Source of the DNA: Candidatus Dadabacteria bacterium | Lineage (GTDB): Bacteria > Desulfobacterota_D > UBA1144 > Nemesobacterales > JADFKM01 | Length of the DNA stretch: 64,000 nt | Direction of reading: 5' to 3' | Assembly (NCBI GenBank): GCA_022564935.1 | Contig: JADFKM010000002.1 | Span: 5,852-69,851, forward strand | In this document: in pieces, positions 1 to 9,866 of the stretch | Numbering within the stretch: the first letter of the stretch is position 1 | Layout: every line of letters begins with the position of its first letter | Notes under the pieces: generated by a model | Told to the model about the DNA's origin: nothing | What the model saw: only the letters and a program-made list of their open reading frames with translations | Database searches by the model: none | Translations under genes and position numbers: made by a program

Positions 1-1
1 A

Positions 2-910
2 TCCAAGCTCGAATCCTCGGGATACATCCGAACCCAAAATAACTCTACAGACCTAACGCCAAAGGGGATCAGGAAGATTGGTGAGATAGCGCTGCGGGAC
101 GTTTTCTCCTCACTCATTAGGCACAGGTTCGGTAGTCACGAGACCGCTCAACGGGGCGTCGGCTCCCTTAAAATGGAAAAAACAAAAGCCTACGAGTTCG
201 GAGACCCTTTCAATCTGAACGTGGTAAATACCCTCAGGAACTCCCTTCTCCGTGGCACTAAGGGGAAGCAAATTAACCTTTCCCCTGACGATTTCGAGGT
301 ATACGATTCTGAATTTCATACCCAGTCCACAACCGCTTTGCTCCTGGACTTAAGCTGGTCTATGAGCTTCCAGGGAAGGTTTCCTGCTGCAAAGCGCGTG
401 GCCCTTGCCCTCGACCACCTTATACGCTCGCGTCATCCAAAAGACAATTTCTACATCATAGGCTTTTCCACACGGGCTAAAACGCTCACCGCAAAGCAGC
501 TCGCCCTCACAAGCTGGGACTCAAACGACCCGTTCACGAACATTCAGGAAGCATTACACCTTGCAACACGTCTCGTCTCGAAGCACAAATCCCCAAACAA
601 GCAAATCATCCTCATCACCGACGGTCAGCCCACCGCCTACTACGTAGACGGCTACCTTCAGGTAGAGCTCCCGATGTTCTTCGGAGGCCTGAGTCCCAGG
701 GCGACATTCGAGACTCTTCGCGAGGTAAAGCGATGCACGCGGCAGGGAATCAGAATAAACACCTTTATGCTTGACGACAGCCCGCCTCTTAGGAGGTTCG
801 TGGACGAGATGACGCGCATCAATAAGGGAAGGGCATTCTTCACCTCGCCCAGTCAGCTGGGCAAGTACCTCCTTGTCGACTACTTCAGCAGAAGAAAGAA
901 GATTATATGA
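2..910 (+). CDS. VWA-domain protein, partial (5' end outside the window)
   Basis: The first in-frame ATG is at 173, but the frame stays open to the left edge and the upstream residues (for example LTPKGIRKIG) read as real protein, so this is the C-terminal part of a longer gene. After the ATG comes a von Willebrand factor A domain. The metal-ion-dependent adhesion motif DxSxS is seen as DLSWS about 56 residues after that ATG, and a LITDGQP strand follows later. Proteins of this shape are often encoded next to an AAA+ ATPase of the MoxR/magnesium-chelatase type and probably act with it as a metal-dependent protein-remodelling pair; that is family knowledge, and the neighbour lies outside the window. 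The exact role is unknown. The next gene is convergent. Confidence 0.8.
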   Translation, partial: SKLESSGYIRTQNNSTDLTPKGIRKIGEIALRDVFSSLIRHRFGSHETAQRGVGSLKMEKTKAYEFGDPFNLNVVNTLRNSLLRGTKGKQINLSPDDFEVYDSEFHTQSTTALLLDLSWSMSFQGRFPAAKRVALALDHLIRSRHPKDNFYIIGFSTRAKTLTAKQLALTSWDSNDPFTNIQEALHLATRLVSKHKSPNKQIILITDGQPTAYYVDGYLQVELPMFFGGLSPRATFETLREVKRCTRQGIRINTFMLDDSPPLRRFVDEMTRINKGRAFFTSPSQLGKYLLVDYFSRRKKII

Positions 911-1032
911 TTATCGCCCCTATCCCAGTATTGGAATTAAACCCGTCTTGACCCTACAAACTGCGTTATGATTCCCGGCTACCGTTCCCTCCGAACTTCC
1001 GTTTATACCCACCACGGTAAAGAATGAATCTC

Positions 1033-1947
1033 CTATTTCGCCACCTCGCATTCGACCTTCTTCGAAAGCTTAAAAACACTGTCATGTTGCACGGTGTATT
1101 TCTGCTTGGTATGGTTCCTCGAGCGTATCAACACCTCGTCCGAGCCGCACACAAACGATATGATCCTCGACTCGGAGGGCTTCAGGCCGAGCCCCTCGGT
1201 CCTAATAGTACCAACGCTGACGAATATGGTGGAGCCGAGCTCCTCAATCCTACCTACGGTTCCCTTAAACCAATGGGGCACGTGTATGTGGCCGTTGAGC
1301 CACATATCGACCTTGTATTTTTTCAGCACTTTGGAGAAGCGCTCTGAGTCCCGGATCTGCCTCCGTTTTTGCACCGAAAGTATTATTCCGCTCCCTTCCA
1401 GAGGGGCATGGGTTACAACAACGATGATCTTGTCCTGGTTGCGCTCCACGAGTCCCTTCCACCACTCGAACGTGGAATCGGAGATAATAGTGGGAGAGCC
1501 CCTTTCCTCATCGGACATTAAGATGAAGAGGATGTTCCCCTTAGTGAACTGGTAATAAAAATCCTTGTTTACAAGCTCTCGGTAAAGCTCGCCCATATCG
1601 GATTTCAAATCGTGGTTGCCCGCAATCTCATACCACTCCTTGATGTATGAAGATTTCTTCGCCTCGACATACCACTCATAAACACGGGCTATAGTCCTGT
1701 TAACTATGTCTCCTGCTACGAGGGCGAAATCAATGTCTTTAATGTTGGTATTTACGTCCTCTATGGCCCTTTCGAACTCTATCCTCTGGATGTCGTTTTT
1801 GGGCTGTATGTCGGAGAGCGCCCAGATTACGATCGTGTTTTGAGGGTCTATCGAATAATTCGATATCTCCTCTGAGCTAAGAGGGCCGTGAAAACAGCCC
1901 GCAGCGCTAGAAATAACGAAAAGGATAAGGGATAGGGTTTTCTTCAT
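1033..1947 (-). CDS. Calcineurin-like metallophosphoesterase, predicted lipoprotein
   Basis: A 304-residue metallophosphoesterase. The chosen ATG begins a short signal peptide with a lipobox ending in Cys18 (SSAAGC), which predicts a membrane-anchored lipoprotein. A longer in-frame start at 2001 would overlap mtaB by 44 bases and bury this signal. Metal-site motifs appear in order: D46-I-Q48 (many relatives have DxH here), GD at 79-80, GNHD at 110-113, H180 and GHIH at 219-222. The substrate cannot be told; phosphomonoesters or phosphodiesters in the periplasm are the usual options. It begins 10 bases after the mtaB stop and is probably the last gene of the mnmA-mtaB unit. Confidence 0.8.
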   Translation of the reverse strand: MKKTLSLILFVISSAAGCFHGPLSSEEISNYSIDPQNTIVIWALSDIQPKNDIQRIEFERAIEDVNTNIKDIDFALVAGDIVNRTIARVYEWYVEAKKSSYIKEWYEIAGNHDLKSDMGELYRELVNKDFYYQFTKGNILFILMSDEERGSPTIISDSTFEWWKGLVERNQDKIIVVVTHAPLEGSGIILSVQKRRQIRDSERFSKVLKKYKVDMWLNGHIHVPHWFKGTVGRIEELGSTIFVSVGTIRTEGLGLKPSESRIISFVCGSDEVLIRSRNHTKQKYTVQHDSVFKLSKKVECEVAK

Positions 1948-1957
1948 ATTCGGTGAA

Positions 1958-3247
1958 CTAATGAGACAGCGGCACTCCGAGGGCTTCCTCCCCTCTGACA
2001 TCCACGATACGAGCCTGTATCTGGTCCCCAGGCTTCGGGTCGCCTCCGACGACGCGGACGCTTATGTAGTTCGGCGTCGTTCCTTTTGAGCCCCTCTCGA
2101 CAAGCACCGTCAACACCTCTCCGATAAAACCCCTGTAAAATGAAACTTTCTTCTCCCTGCCAAGCCCCCTCATAACTGCGCTTCTGCGCTTCGCCACACC
2201 GGTTTCTACCTTGCCCGGCATAGTATAAGCAGGGGTGTTTTTTCTCATGGAGTAAGGGAATACATGGAAATAAGTTAGGGCGGATTTTTCGAGCAATATA
2301 TAGGAGTTTGAAAATTCTTCGTCCCCTTCGCCGGGAAAACCGACCATAACATCAGTTCCTATGGCCGCCTGTGGTATTTTCTCGCGTATTAAATCCGTAT
2401 AATGCAAAAAGAGCTCCGGCTTATACCTCCTTCTCATTCTCCTAAGCACATCTGCGTCACCGCTTTGAAGCGCCATATGGAAACTGGGACATATAGTCTT
2501 CGAGTGGGCTACGAAGTCGATCAGCTCTTCACTCATATCGGCGGGGTCAAGAGAGCTCAGCCGTACCCTGGGTACTATTCGTGACTTCTCTATTTCCTCA
2601 AGGAGGCTCAACAGACTGCAGCCTATATCCCTCCCGTAGCTTGAGAGATGGATGCCGGTCAACACCACCTCTTTGTAACCCGCGTCCCTGAGCAGTTCCA
2701 TCCGCCGTATCACCTCCAGAGTGGGAAGGCTCCTCGACCTCCCCCTGGCAAACGGGATTATACAAAAGGTGCACCTGTAATTGCAGCCGTCCTGAACCTT
2801 TAAAAACGCCCTTGTGCGCTCTGAAAACCCTTTAATTTCAGGCGATTCAAACTCCCTTGCGCGAAAAACATCGGAAACAATCACCTTAGGCTTCTGCTGC
2901 TTCGCCCCCTGCATAATCACCTCGGTAAGGAGTAATTTGTCCGCATTCCCCACAATGTAATCAACCCCTTCTACATCCTCAAGCTCATCGGGGGATACCT
3001 GCGCATAGCATCCGGTTACTATAACTACGCCGTCGGGGTTTGCTTTCCTGACCCTGTTTATATAATTCCTTGCCTCGGCGTCCGCCTTGTGTGTGACCGT
3101 GCAGGTGTTGATCACGTAACAATCAGCCCGCTCGGTGAAGGGAACCAGCACGAACTCTTCGGGCGGAAGCATACCCATCACCGCGTTGGTGTCATACTGG
3201 TTGACCTTGCATCCAAGGGTTACGAAAGAGACGCTCTTCACACTCAT
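1958..3247 (-). CDS. mtaB: tRNA t6A37 methylthiotransferase MtaB
   Basis: A 429-residue methylthiotransferase of the MiaB/RimO superfamily. The N-terminal LGCKVNQ signature (around residue 11) is typical of the MtaB (YqeV) branch, which adds a methylthio group to N6-threonylcarbamoyladenosine at position 37 of ANN-decoding tRNAs. The auxiliary iron-sulfur cluster ligands are C13, C49 and C80. The radical SAM CxxxCxxC is C155-C159-C162, and a TRAM-like C-terminal region follows. Its ATG overlaps the mnmA stop as ATGA, so the two tRNA-modification genes are translationally coupled. The MtaB assignment over MiaB rests on the signature and is fairly secure. Confidence 0.88.
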   Translation of the reverse strand: MSVKSVSFVTLGCKVNQYDTNAVMGMLPPEEFVLVPFTERADCYVINTCTVTHKADAEARNYINRVRKANPDGVVIVTGCYAQVSPDELEDVEGVDYIVGNADKLLLTEVIMQGAKQQKPKVIVSDVFRAREFESPEIKGFSERTRAFLKVQDGCNYRCTFCIIPFARGRSRSLPTLEVIRRMELLRDAGYKEVVLTGIHLSSYGRDIGCSLLSLLEEIEKSRIVPRVRLSSLDPADMSEELIDFVAHSKTICPSFHMALQSGDADVLRRMRRRYKPELFLHYTDLIREKIPQAAIGTDVMVGFPGEGDEEFSNSYILLEKSALTYFHVFPYSMRKNTPAYTMPGKVETGVAKRRSAVMRGLGREKKVSFYRGFIGEVLTVLVERGSKGTTPNYISVRVVGGDPKPGDQIQARIVDVRGEEALGVPLSH

Positions 3248-4320
3248 TGAACCTCAGAAATCCACCCGCCGCCCAGCACCATATCGCCATCGTACAATAC
3301 AACGGCCTGTCCGGGGGTCATAGCCCTTTGCCGCTTCTTAAACACGACGACCGCTTTGTTCCCGGGCTGAGTTTTCACAGTAGCCTCGCTTTCGGTATGC
3401 CTGTGCCTTATCCTCGCCTTCACCTCTCTGTGCCCTTTAAGGGGCTCCGTCGCCCAAACCATATCCTTCGCGAGCAGGGTGGTTCTGTAAAGCTCCTCTT
3501 CCCCGCCGACGTAGACCCTGTTTGTCTTCGGCTCTACCTTCACGACATACAGAGGCTTGTCGTTGCCTGAAATTCCAAGCCCCCTTCTCTGCCCCACAGT
3601 GAAGGAATAAACGCCCCCGTGGTATCCCAGCACATTACCGTCCATATCGACGATTTCCCCCTCTCCGCTCTCAACGTCGCTATATGTTTTTATAAAATCC
3701 CTGTAATCTCCGCCGCTCACAAAGCAGATATCCTGGCTGTCCGGTTTATCGGCCACATCAAGACCGAAGCTACAGGCCGCGGCCCTTACTTCTTCTTTGC
3801 TCATCATTCCGAGGGGAAACATTAAACGTGACAGCTCCCTTTGAGTGAGAGGAAAAAGGAAATACGACTGGTCCTTGGAACTGTCAGCCGCCTTAGTGAG
3901 ATAGTACCTTCCGTCGGATTCGCTTTTTTTAATCGAGGCGTAATGCCCGGTAGCTAAAAAGTCGGCCCCCAGCTCCATTGTGCGCTTGAGAAGAAAGTTG
4001 AATTTTACGAACTGGTTGCACAGTATGCACGGGTTGGGAGTGAGTCCTGCGGAGTATTTCTTTATAAAATCCTCGATGATGTATTTTTTAAAAACGCCCA
4101 TGTAGTTCACCACGTAATGGGGGATGCCGATTCTCTCGGCAACTCTTCTTGCATCGCTCACATCTTCAAGGGTGCAGCATCCCGCAGTAGTATTGGCATA
4201 GTCCCAGAGCTGCATCGTCACTCCAATCACTTCGTGACCCTCGTTCTTGAGCAGCGCTGCGGTGGTGGAGCTGTCGACACCCCCGCTCATTGCAACTAAT
4301 ATCTTCTTTTTCTCTCCCAT
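3244..4320 (-). CDS. mnmA: tRNA-specific 2-thiouridylase MnmA
   Basis: A 358-residue cytosolic enzyme that makes 2-thiouridine at the wobble position 34 of tRNA(Lys, Glu, Gln), using ATP and sulfur relayed by other proteins. The PP-loop SGGVDSS is at residues 12-18. The catalytic cysteine pair is C98 (in NPC) and C199 (in DICF), both present. The start at 4320 is chosen because it begins the conserved KKILVAMSGG opening. The frame stays open further upstream, but that would run into the divergent radical SAM gene with unrelated sequence. Its TGA overlaps the mtaB ATG. Confidence 0.92.
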   Translation of the reverse strand: MGEKKKILVAMSGGVDSSTTAALLKNEGHEVIGVTMQLWDYANTTAGCCTLEDVSDARRVAERIGIPHYVVNYMGVFKKYIIEDFIKKYSAGLTPNPCILCNQFVKFNFLLKRTMELGADFLATGHYASIKKSESDGRYYLTKAADSSKDQSYFLFPLTQRELSRLMFPLGMMSKEEVRAAACSFGLDVADKPDSQDICFVSGGDYRDFIKTYSDVESGEGEIVDMDGNVLGYHGGVYSFTVGQRRGLGISGNDKPLYVVKVEPKTNRVYVGGEEELYRTTLLAKDMVWATEPLKGHREVKARIRHRHTESEATVKTQPGNKAVVVFKKRQRAMTPGQAVVLYDGDMVLGGGWISEVQ

Positions 4321-4444
4321 TTCCGGGGAATAAGATACCTGAGAAACGACCTTATCCAAAATCTGTGTATGAGGCGTTTTAACGAAAGGCGCTTCTAAGA
4401 TAAACCTTGCTTTACGTTCCTTTTGTTCTATATAATAAGGATTT
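4321..4444. promoter_or_regulatory. Divergent intergenic region between mnmA and the radical SAM gene
   Basis: A 124-base divergent spacer must carry the promoters of both flanking genes. On the plus strand a TATAAT lies at 4431-4436 (listed separately). On the minus strand a weak TTGGAT with a 16-base gap to TATCTT could serve mnmA; this second call is tentative. Confidence 0.35.
4407..4436 (+). promoter_or_regulatory. Predicted promoter of the radical SAM gene
   Basis: The -10 hexamer is a perfect TATAAT (4431-4436). The candidate -35, TTGCTT (4407-4412), is 18 bases away. The -10 ends only 8 bases before the ATG, so transcription would begin at or just before the start codon. An AAGGA lies 3 bases from the ATG, too close for usual Shine-Dalgarno action. 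Confidence 0.4.
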
Positions 4445-5905
4445 ATGAGAGTACTTCTCGTGCAGCCCCGGCAGGGCACAAGCTTCGGAATAAGTAAAAT
4501 AGTAACCACCGAGCCACTCGGCCTCGAATCCATCGCCTCGCCCATGCTCGAGCGGGGCCACGACGTCCGTATACTCGACCTCAAGGTGGAGAAACCCTCC
4601 AGGCTTGACGAGGAGCTAAGAAAGTTCGCCCCCCAGGCAGTGGGTATCAGCTGCTCTTTTACCACCGACGTATACCCTACCCTCGAAGTAGCATCCCACG
4701 TTAAAAGCAATGGTAAAGACATCTACGTGTTCGTGGGAGGACACCACGCATCCCTGCTGCCCGACGACCTCATGACTTTGGACGTGGACGCAGTGGCAAT
4801 CGGAGAAGGAGAAGTGACCGGGTATGAGCTCATAGGCCAGCTGCAAAATGGCGAAGACCCCTCTCTTGTGAGCGGCGTCATGACCCATGAGAACTTCAAT
4901 TCAGACAATTTTACTCCCAGAGCCCTCATGAAGGATATAAACTCCTTTCCCCCGCCTGCAAGACAACTCACAAAACACCTGTGCCATCACTATCACATGG
5001 GCTTCGACGGCTCCTTGGCCACTATGGAAACCAGCAGGGGCTGTCGGTTTGACTGCAACTTTTGCAGCGTATGGGTGTTCTTCGAAAGAACAGCCAGGGT
5101 GAAAGACCCACAGAAGGCATTGGAAGAGCTAGCGGACATAGAGGAAAAAGAGGTGTTCCTTACTGACGACATAGCATTTGTGAACCGGAAAGAGTCTGAA
5201 AAACTCGCCCTTCTCCTCAAGAACAATAAGATAAATAAAGAGTTCACAGCCGAGACCAGAGCGGATTTGATAGTCAAAAACAAGGACCTTATAAAGTTAT
5301 GGAGAGAGGTGGGGTTAAAGAATATCTTTGTAGGGATTGAAAAGATAGACGACGAGGGATTGAAATCAGTCAACAAACGCATCAAAGCGACGATCAATGA
5401 GGAGGCGCTTGATTTCCTAAAAACGCTGGGGATCAAGGCCCTTGCTACCTTTATTGTAGACCCGGAATTTGATGATGAGGATTTTGACCGGCTCGAAGAG
5501 TACGCAAGCAAAAACGGTCTTATTGCGCCCACCTATACCATACTCACTCCGCTGCCCGGCACACAGGTATACGATCAAAGAAAGCACGAGCTCATAACCG
5601 ACAATTACAAGATGTACGACCTGCTCCACGCAGTCCTTCCGACAAAGCTTCCCTTGGAGCGCTTCTATCACAGGTTTGCCAATCTGTACAACCTTGGCCA
5701 TGCGACTTCAAAGTTCGGCCCTCTGTTTGTTTTAAGATTCCTCAAGAACCTGCGAGGAATGAAATTAAACATCGCTTTTAAGGTGTTTAATCTCATGAGG
5801 ATGATGAGGACTCCTTCCAGCTACATCGAGCCACACTTAGAGCTGGAAAAACTGGCCGCATCCCCTAAGCCCTTCGACGACATACCGGGCACAACTACCC
5901 AATGA
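4445..5905 (+). CDS. B12-binding radical SAM protein, HpnR-like (possible hopanoid C-3 methylase)
   Basis: A 486-residue class B (cobalamin-dependent) radical SAM protein. Residues 1 to about 150 form a B12-binding Rossmann-type domain (MRVLLVQP start, VFVGGHHASL near 96-104). The radical SAM cluster motif is C200-x3-C204-x2-C207. The C-terminal part contains LTPLPGTQ and a segment near LPTKLPLERFY that I associate with HpnR, the enzyme that methylates hopanoids at C-3. That name is inference from remembered family features. No squalene-hopene cyclase or other hpn gene is in the window, so another methylation substrate is possible. It is transcribed alone, divergently from mnmA. Confidence 0.7.
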   Translation: MRVLLVQPRQGTSFGISKIVTTEPLGLESIASPMLERGHDVRILDLKVEKPSRLDEELRKFAPQAVGISCSFTTDVYPTLEVASHVKSNGKDIYVFVGGHHASLLPDDLMTLDVDAVAIGEGEVTGYELIGQLQNGEDPSLVSGVMTHENFNSDNFTPRALMKDINSFPPPARQLTKHLCHHYHMGFDGSLATMETSRGCRFDCNFCSVWVFFERTARVKDPQKALEELADIEEKEVFLTDDIAFVNRKESEKLALLLKNNKINKEFTAETRADLIVKNKDLIKLWREVGLKNIFVGIEKIDDEGLKSVNKRIKATINEEALDFLKTLGIKALATFIVDPEFDDEDFDRLEEYASKNGLIAPTYTILTPLPGTQVYDQRKHELITDNYKMYDLLHAVLPTKLPLERFYHRFANLYNLGHATSKFGPLFVLRFLKNLRGMKLNIAFKVFNLMRMMRTPSSYIEPHLELEKLAASPKPFDDIPGTTTQ

Positions 5906-6251
5906 TCTTTTCCAGAACGCGTGGATTTGAAACCCCGCCCCATTATCGCTCTACCCCTTTCCCCACAGTTTTAAACATACATTTGGGAAACGAGCGGGCC
6001 CGTTAACTCTAATCACTTCCCGCCTGTTCCATCGGTACCGCAGCCGACTCAAGCCCTCAATCTTTTTAATTGACGATTGAAATAATACGAGCGGGTGTTT
6101 AATGCATAGATTGTTGTGAATTCCAAGCTCCGGCGGATTCTCTAAATCCCTTGCTCAAGACAGGGTTTATCAACTAACGCTACAGTTTTTGTCAATGTGA
6201 TTTCGATGTTACGGCAGGTATAATAGGGGTAATGCGAGGGGACTCTTATAG
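5906..6251. other. Intergenic region upstream of purL
   Basis: A 346-base gap with no open frame worth calling. No convincing terminator hairpin follows the radical SAM gene. No tRNA and no purine-riboswitch core was recognised. Close to purL there is a TATAAT and a GAGGGG ribosome binding site. Confidence 0.5.
6219..6224 (+). promoter_or_regulatory. Candidate -10 element of purL
   Basis: A perfect TATAAT in the context GCAGGTATAAT, 27 bases before the purL ATG. No good -35 lies 16-18 bases upstream; a TTGTCA at 6189-6194 is 24 bases away, too far for the usual spacing. The same GCAGGTATAAT string precedes the small membrane-protein gene at 34256. Confidence 0.35.
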
Positions 6252-8456
6252 ATGAGCAACGCCCGGTTCGCCCTTGAGCGCGGTTTGAGCCAAGCGGAGT
6301 ACGAAAAGATCGTCGGCGACCTCGGCAGGGAGCCTAATCAGACTGAAATAGGCATCCTTGCAGCCATGTGGTCTGAGCACTGCTCATATAAAAGCTCCCG
6401 CACACACCTTAAGAGATTCCCGACAACCGGAGAAAGGGTGATTCAGGGGCCCGGTGAGAACGCAGGCGTTGTGGACATAGGCGATGGACTGTGCGCAGTC
6501 TTTAAGATGGAGAGCCACAACCATCCCTCATACATCGAGCCGTATCAGGGAGCGGCCACCGGAGTAGGCGGTATATTGAGAGACATCTTCACCATGGGCG
6601 CTAGGCCGATTGCCCTGCTAGATTCTCTGAGGTTCGGCAATCCCGCGCTCCCCAAAACAAAATACCTCGTTGACGGCGTCGTTTCCGGCATAGCGGGTTA
6701 CGGGAACTGCATCGGCATACCGACGGTAGGCGGAGAGGTGTATTTCGAGGACTGCTACGACGGCAATCCTCTTGTAAATGTCTTCGCACTAGGCGTTTCA
6801 AACACTTCAAACATATTCCGCGGTCTGGCGAAAGGGGTCGGGAATCCCCTCATGTATGTAGGCTCCAAGACGGGCAGGGACGGCATTCATGGAGCAGTTA
6901 TGGCATCCGAGACGTTCAGCGCCGAGGCCGAGGAAAAAAGGCCGGCCGTACAGGTGGGAGACCCCTTCACCGAGAAGCTTTTGCTTGAAGCCTGTCTCGA
7001 GCTTTTTAAGACCGGCGCGGTCGTGGGTATTCAGGACATGGGAGCCGCGGGTCTTACGTCTTCATCGACCGAGATGGCATCGAGGGCCGGAACAGGGGTG
7101 ACCCTTAACATAGACAAAATTCCAATCAGGGAAATGGGTATGAGCCCTTATGAGGTCATGCTCTCAGAATCACAGGAGAGGATGCTGATCGTGGTGGAAA
7201 AGGGTAAGGAGGGTGTCGTAGAGAAAATATTCGAAAAATGGGACCTGGATTTTTCCACGATCGGCGAGGTCACAGGAAACCGGGTCCTCAACATTACCAA
7301 GGGCGGCGCCACCGTAGCGGACCTCCCAATCGAGCTGATTACAGAGCAGGCCCCTACATACGACAGGCCGTACTCGAGGCCAAGCTACCTCGACAGGTCG
7401 AGGATCCTTGACCTCGATTCGATACCCGTTCCCGACGACTTAAACTCCGCTCTGCTTTCTATCCTTTCCTCTCCCAATATCTCTAACAAAAAGTGGATCT
7501 ACGAGCAGTACGACCATATGGTGAGAGCCAACACAATTTGTCCGCCCGGCACCGACGCAGCTGTGATTAGAATTAAGGGCACACGCATTGCCCTAGGCCT
7601 CACAGTGAACTGCAATTCTCGGTACTGCTACCTCGACCCATTCACGGGGTCGATGATCTCGGTGGCCGAGTGCGCAAGGAACCTGGCCTGCAGCGGGGCC
7701 ATGCCTCTGGCCCTGACCGATTGCCTCAATTTTGGAAATCCAGAAAAAACGGATATTATGTGGCAGTTCAAACGGTCGGTGGACGGGATAAGCGAGGCTG
7801 CGGCCGTATTATCAACCCCGGTCGTCAGCGGCAACGTCAGTTTTTACAACGAGACCGGAGACAGCGCCATATACCCAACCCCCACCGTCGCTATGGTCGG
7901 CCTCATTGACGACTATAAAAATACAACGACCCAGTGGTTTCAAAATGAGGGGGACGCCGTGGTAATGATTGGGGACACCGAAGTCGAGCTCGGAGGGAGC
8001 GAATACCTTAAAACTGTGCACAACTTAATCGCAGGAGCCCCACCCCGCTTGGACCTCAATAAGGAGCTCGATTTGATAGCAGTTCTCAAAGAATCAATAG
8101 ACGCAGGCCTGCTGCACTCCGCCCATGACCTATCGGAGGGCGGCCTCGGGACGGCGGTATCGGAGTCATGTTTTAACCCGAAGGCCGTTATAGGGGTCAA
8201 ACTTCACCTTGATTTTGGAATCAGAGAAGACGCCACGCTGTTCTCCGAGACCCAGTCGAGGGCGCTTGTGTCTGTAGATAAAGCAAACTTGAGTGAGCTA
8301 CAGAAGATAGCCGACAAACACTCTACGCCCATGCACGTCATAGGCGAAGTGGGTGGTGACAGACTGAGGATAAAGGAGCTGGTTGACATGCCGGTGGAAG
8401 GCGCCTTCAGGGCCTGGAACACCGGATTTGAAACCAAGTTGAAGACCTATGGCTAA
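6252..8456 (+). CDS. purL: Phosphoribosylformylglycinamidine synthase subunit PurL (small type)
   Basis: A 734-residue FGAM synthase subunit for step four of purine synthesis. It aminates FGAR with ATP, using ammonia supplied by a separate glutaminase PurQ and the small subunit PurS. The length fits the small form that needs PurQ/PurS; neither is encoded in the window. Visible signatures include QGPGENAG (65-72), the SHNHP motif (88-92) and GAATGVGG. The start follows a GAGGGG ribosome binding site about 10 bases upstream. Its end overlaps the purF start by 8 bases. Confidence 0.95.
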   Translation: MSNARFALERGLSQAEYEKIVGDLGREPNQTEIGILAAMWSEHCSYKSSRTHLKRFPTTGERVIQGPGENAGVVDIGDGLCAVFKMESHNHPSYIEPYQGAATGVGGILRDIFTMGARPIALLDSLRFGNPALPKTKYLVDGVVSGIAGYGNCIGIPTVGGEVYFEDCYDGNPLVNVFALGVSNTSNIFRGLAKGVGNPLMYVGSKTGRDGIHGAVMASETFSAEAEEKRPAVQVGDPFTEKLLLEACLELFKTGAVVGIQDMGAAGLTSSSTEMASRAGTGVTLNIDKIPIREMGMSPYEVMLSESQERMLIVVEKGKEGVVEKIFEKWDLDFSTIGEVTGNRVLNITKGGATVADLPIELITEQAPTYDRPYSRPSYLDRSRILDLDSIPVPDDLNSALLSILSSPNISNKKWIYEQYDHMVRANTICPPGTDAAVIRIKGTRIALGLTVNCNSRYCYLDPFTGSMISVAECARNLACSGAMPLALTDCLNFGNPEKTDIMWQFKRSVDGISEAAAVLSTPVVSGNVSFYNETGDSAIYPTPTVAMVGLIDDYKNTTTQWFQNEGDAVVMIGDTEVELGGSEYLKTVHNLIAGAPPRLDLNKELDLIAVLKESIDAGLLHSAHDLSEGGLGTAVSESCFNPKAVIGVKLHLDFGIREDATLFSETQSRALVSVDKANLSELQKIADKHSTPMHVIGEVGGDRLRIKELVDMPVEGAFRAWNTGFETKLKTYG

Positions 8457-9855
8457 GATTGGAGAAGAATGCGGAGTCTTCGGTATATTTAACCACGCTG
8501 AGGCCTCCAACCTCACTTACCTGGGCCTCCACGCTCTCCAGCACAGGGGGCAGGAAAGCGCCGGAATCGTAACTTCAGACGGCTCGCTTCTCCATGCCTA
8601 CAGGAGGATGGGGCTTGTATCAGACATCTTCACCGAAGATGCCCTTTCAATACTTCAAGGAAGAAACGCCATAGGTCATGTTAGGTACTCTACATCCGGC
8701 TCAAGCCATCCCAAAAACTCCCAGCCAATAGTAGTGACATACTCTAAAGGGGAGATCGCCATTGCCCACAACGGCAACCTGACAAACGCCAGAACCTTAA
8801 GGGAGGAGCTTGAGGACAACGGAGCCATATTCCAATCCTCAACCGATACCGAAGTGATAGTCCATCTTATTGCCCGCTCAAGGCAGGACTCTCTGATGAA
8901 AAGAGTCGTTGAAGCCCTGACGCTGTGCAGGGGCGCCTACTCCATAGTTTTCCTTTCGCCTGAGTGCCTAATCGCCGTTCGCGACCCATACGGGTTCAGA
9001 CCGCTCGTGCTCGGCAGGCTGGGCAACTCTCACGTGATCGCCTCCGAAACATGCGCATTCGACCTCATCGAAGCTCAATTCGTAAGGGACATCGAGCCCG
9101 GCGAGCTCCTGGTCATCGAGAACAACGTCCTAGAGTCATACAAACCCTTTGCCGAGGTAAAACACGCCCACTGCGTCTTTGAGTTCATCTATTTCTCAAG
9201 ACCCGACAGCTTCCTGTTCGGTGAGAACGTTTATCAGGTGAGAAAAGAGCTGGGCAAACAGCTGGCCCTGGAGCAGCCGGCCGACGCCGATATAGTAATC
9301 GCGGTACCCGATTCCGGCGTCCCAGCCGCTATGGGATTCTCCGAGCAAACCGGGCTTCCCCTCGAGCTCGGTCTATTGCGCAACCACTACGTCGGCAGAA
9401 CTTTTATCGAGCCCCAGCAATCCATCAGAAACTTTGGAGTCAAACTGAAGCTCAACGCCCTCAGGAACGTCCTGTCAGGCAAGAGGGTCGTGATAGTGGA
9501 CGACTCGATTGTGAGGGGCACGACGAGCAGAAAGATCGTGAAGATGACAAGAGACGCGGGCGCCACGGAAATACACATGAGAATAAGCTCCCCGCCGATG
9601 AGGTTCCCCTGCTACTTCGGCATAGATACCCCCGTCAAAGAGGAGTTTGTCGCCAACGGGCTCGACCCGAGTGAGATAAACAAATACCTCACTTCCGACT
9701 CCCTGGGGTATCTATCCCAAGATGGAATGATGAAGGCCGTTTACGCATATAAGTCACTGCAGGACAAAACCTTTTGCAGCGCCTGCTTCACCGGAGCGTA
9801 CCCGATCGAAATTGAAGACTCGAAAATCAAGCAAAAACAGTACCGGTTGTTTTGA
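8449..9855 (+). CDS. purF: Amidophosphoribosyltransferase PurF
   Basis: A 468-residue enzyme for the first committed step of purine synthesis (PRPP plus glutamine to phosphoribosylamine). A short propeptide MAKIGEE precedes the catalytic nucleophile C8, followed by an Ntn glutaminase domain ([10 protein letters not shown]). The PRPP-binding loop is [14 protein letters not shown]. Cysteines in HCVFEF, FPCYFG and FCSAC match the [4Fe-4S] ligand pattern of the Bacillus-type enzyme, which lets oxygen control stability. Overlap with purL suggests translational coupling. It converges with valS, with only 11 bases between the two stops. Confidence 0.95.
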   Translation: MAKIGEECGVFGIFNHAEASNLTYLGLHALQHRGQESAGIVTSDGSLLHAYRRMGLVSDIFTEDALSILQGRNAIGHVRYSTSGSSHPKNSQPIVVTYSKGEIAIAHNGNLTNARTLREELEDNGAIFQSSTDTEVIVHLIARSRQDSLMKRVVEALTLCRGAYSIVFLSPECLIAVRDPYGFRPLVLGRLGNSHVIASETCAFDLIEAQFVRDIEPGELLVIENNVLESYKPFAEVKHAHCVFEFIYFSRPDSFLFGENVYQVRKELGKQLALEQPADADIVIAVPDSGVPAAMGFSEQTGLPLELGLLRNHYVGRTFIEPQQSIRNFGVKLKLNALRNVLSGKRVVIVDDSIVRGTTSRKIVKMTRDAGATEIHMRISSPPMRFPCYFGIDTPVKEEFVANGLDPSEINKYLTSDSLGYLSQDGMMKAVYAYKSLQDKTFCSACFTGAYPIEIEDSKIKQKQYRLF

Positions 9856-9866
9856 AACCAGCCCTC

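Noticed and set aside
4321-4722. N-terminal extension of mnmA by 134 codons
   Set aside because: It would run through the divergent promoter region into the radical SAM gene, and the residues do not match the family.
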